From Bifidobacterium breve (lineage in GTDB: Bacteria; Actinomycetota; Acidimicrobiia; IMCC26256; PALSA-555): DNA of 6,739 nt. A program made the position numbers and the translations under genes. A model generated the notes under the pieces. That model did not search any database. It worked only from the letters and a program-made list of their open reading frames with translations, and was not told the origin of the DNA. Where the stretch lies: assembly GCA_945889545.1 (NCBI GenBank), contig CAMDCC010000168.1, positions 1 to 6,739 on the forward strand. Direction: 5' to 3'. Each line of letters opens with the position of its first letter. Positions within the stretch are counted from its first letter, which is position 1. Below, piece after piece: positions 6,156 through 6,739 of the stretch.

Positions 6156-6739
6156 GTGACCGGGCTGCTCGACGGGATGAAGGTGCTGGACCCTTCGTGG
6201 TGGCGGCCGATGCCGCACGCCACGCAGATCCTCGCCGACCTCGGCGCGCAGGTGCTCAAGATCGAGCCGCCGGGTGGCGACCCGATGCGCGCGTATCCCG
6301 ACATCTTCGCCGGGCTCGCCCGCCACAAGCGCAGCATCGTTCTCGACCTCAAGTCGGGCGTTGGACGCGAGCGCGCGCTCGAGCTCGCGGCGGAGGCCGA
6401 CGTGTTCTGCGAAGCGTGGCGTCCCGGCGTCGCCGAGCGTCTCGGCCTCGGGTACGACGCGCTGCGTGCGATCAACCGCGGGATCATCTACTGCTCGATC
6501 TCTGGCTACGGCCAAACCGGTCCGTGGCGAGACATCGCCGGTCACGACCTCAACTACCAGGCACTCGGCGGCGCGGTCGCGCCCCGAGGCAACGAGACCC
6601 CCGAGATCCCGCGTCTCCCGGCGGCCGATCTCGAAGCCGGCACGCTTGCGGCACTGCTCGTGTGCGCGGCATGGGGCCGACGCCACCTCACCGGCGAGGG
6701 CGAGCGCATCGATGTCGCCATGGCCGACGCGATCGCATG
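6156..6739 (+). CDS. CaiB/BaiF family III CoA-transferase, N-terminal part (runs off window)
   Basis: The open frame from GTG 6156 to the window end gives 194 residues of a family III acyl-CoA transferase, which moves CoA between carboxylic acids to activate one for further breakdown. Family hallmarks, in order, are LLDGMKVLDPS (4-14), LADLGAQVLKIEPPGGDPMR (26-45), a KRSIVLDLKS segment (about 58-67), GYGQTGPWRD (118-127), and GHDLNYQALGG with the catalytic Asp at D131. Family members are about 400 residues, so roughly the first half is visible. The start is supported by GGAG six bases upstream and by the close fit to the family N-terminus. The GTG also overlaps the TGA of a 12-codon open frame (6121-6159). 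The gene follows the sulfatase-like gene by 106 bases; its substrate pair is unknown. Activation of a carboxylate made by the upstream oxidative genes is a reasonable inference. Confidence 0.93.
   Translation, partial: MTGLLDGMKVLDPSWWRPMPHATQILADLGAQVLKIEPPGGDPMRAYPDIFAGLARHKRSIVLDLKSGVGRERALELAAEADVFCEAWRPGVAERLGLGYDALRAINRGIIYCSISGYGQTGPWRDIAGHDLNYQALGGAVAPRGNETPEIPRLPAADLEAGTLAALLVCAAWGRRHLTGEGERIDVAMADAIA

Overview
This is a high-GC, densely packed window from an actinobacterium. Codon use is strongly G/C-biased at third positions, there are several GTG starts, and gene ends overlap (GTGA, TAATG). The gene families fit soil or aquatic Actinobacteria such as Acidimicrobiia or mycobacteria-like lineages. 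That taxonomic guess rests on protein flavour alone. All seven genes supported here lie on the + strand.

Layout. Bases 1-462 carry the C-terminal part of a cytochrome P450. After 13 bases comes an isochorismatase-fold 'cysteine hydrolase' (476-1099) whose catalytic residues appear to be replaced. It overlaps by 4 bases a classical NAD-type short-chain dehydrogenase (SDR, 1096-1887). That gene abuts a second, more divergent SDR (1887-2738). These four genes look like one transcription unit. A 101-base gap then holds a striking 18-bp inverted repeat (2772-2818). Next is an Amidohydro_2/ACMSD-type metal-dependent hydrolase or decarboxylase (2840-3892), followed by a membrane-anchored sulfatase/alkaline-phosphatase-superfamily protein (4013-6049, with its real N-terminus probably further upstream). 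After a 106-base gap comes a family III (CaiB/BaiF) CoA-transferase that runs off the right edge (6156-6739).

How the genes may work together. P450 hydroxylation, alcohol or ketone oxidation by two SDRs, an amidohydrolase that cleaves or decarboxylates a ring product, and CoA activation by a family III transferase form a plausible oxidative route for a small hydrophobic substrate (terpenoid, steroid-like or aromatic). The substrate cannot be read from the sequence. The sulfatase-like membrane protein does not obviously belong to that route and may be a surface-polymer enzyme that simply lies between the metabolic genes.

Most unusual points: the hydrolase-fold protein lacking its nucleophilic Cys; the long hairpin at 2772-2818; the sulfatase-like gene, whose family-typical N-terminus extends upstream of any ATG/GTG/TTG; and the second SDR, whose N-terminus is encoded by low-complexity, palindrome-like DNA and whose NNAG and Asn motifs are altered. 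I did not recognise a wholly new multi-gene system. No tRNA, rRNA, CRISPR array, insertion sequence or phage gene was seen.
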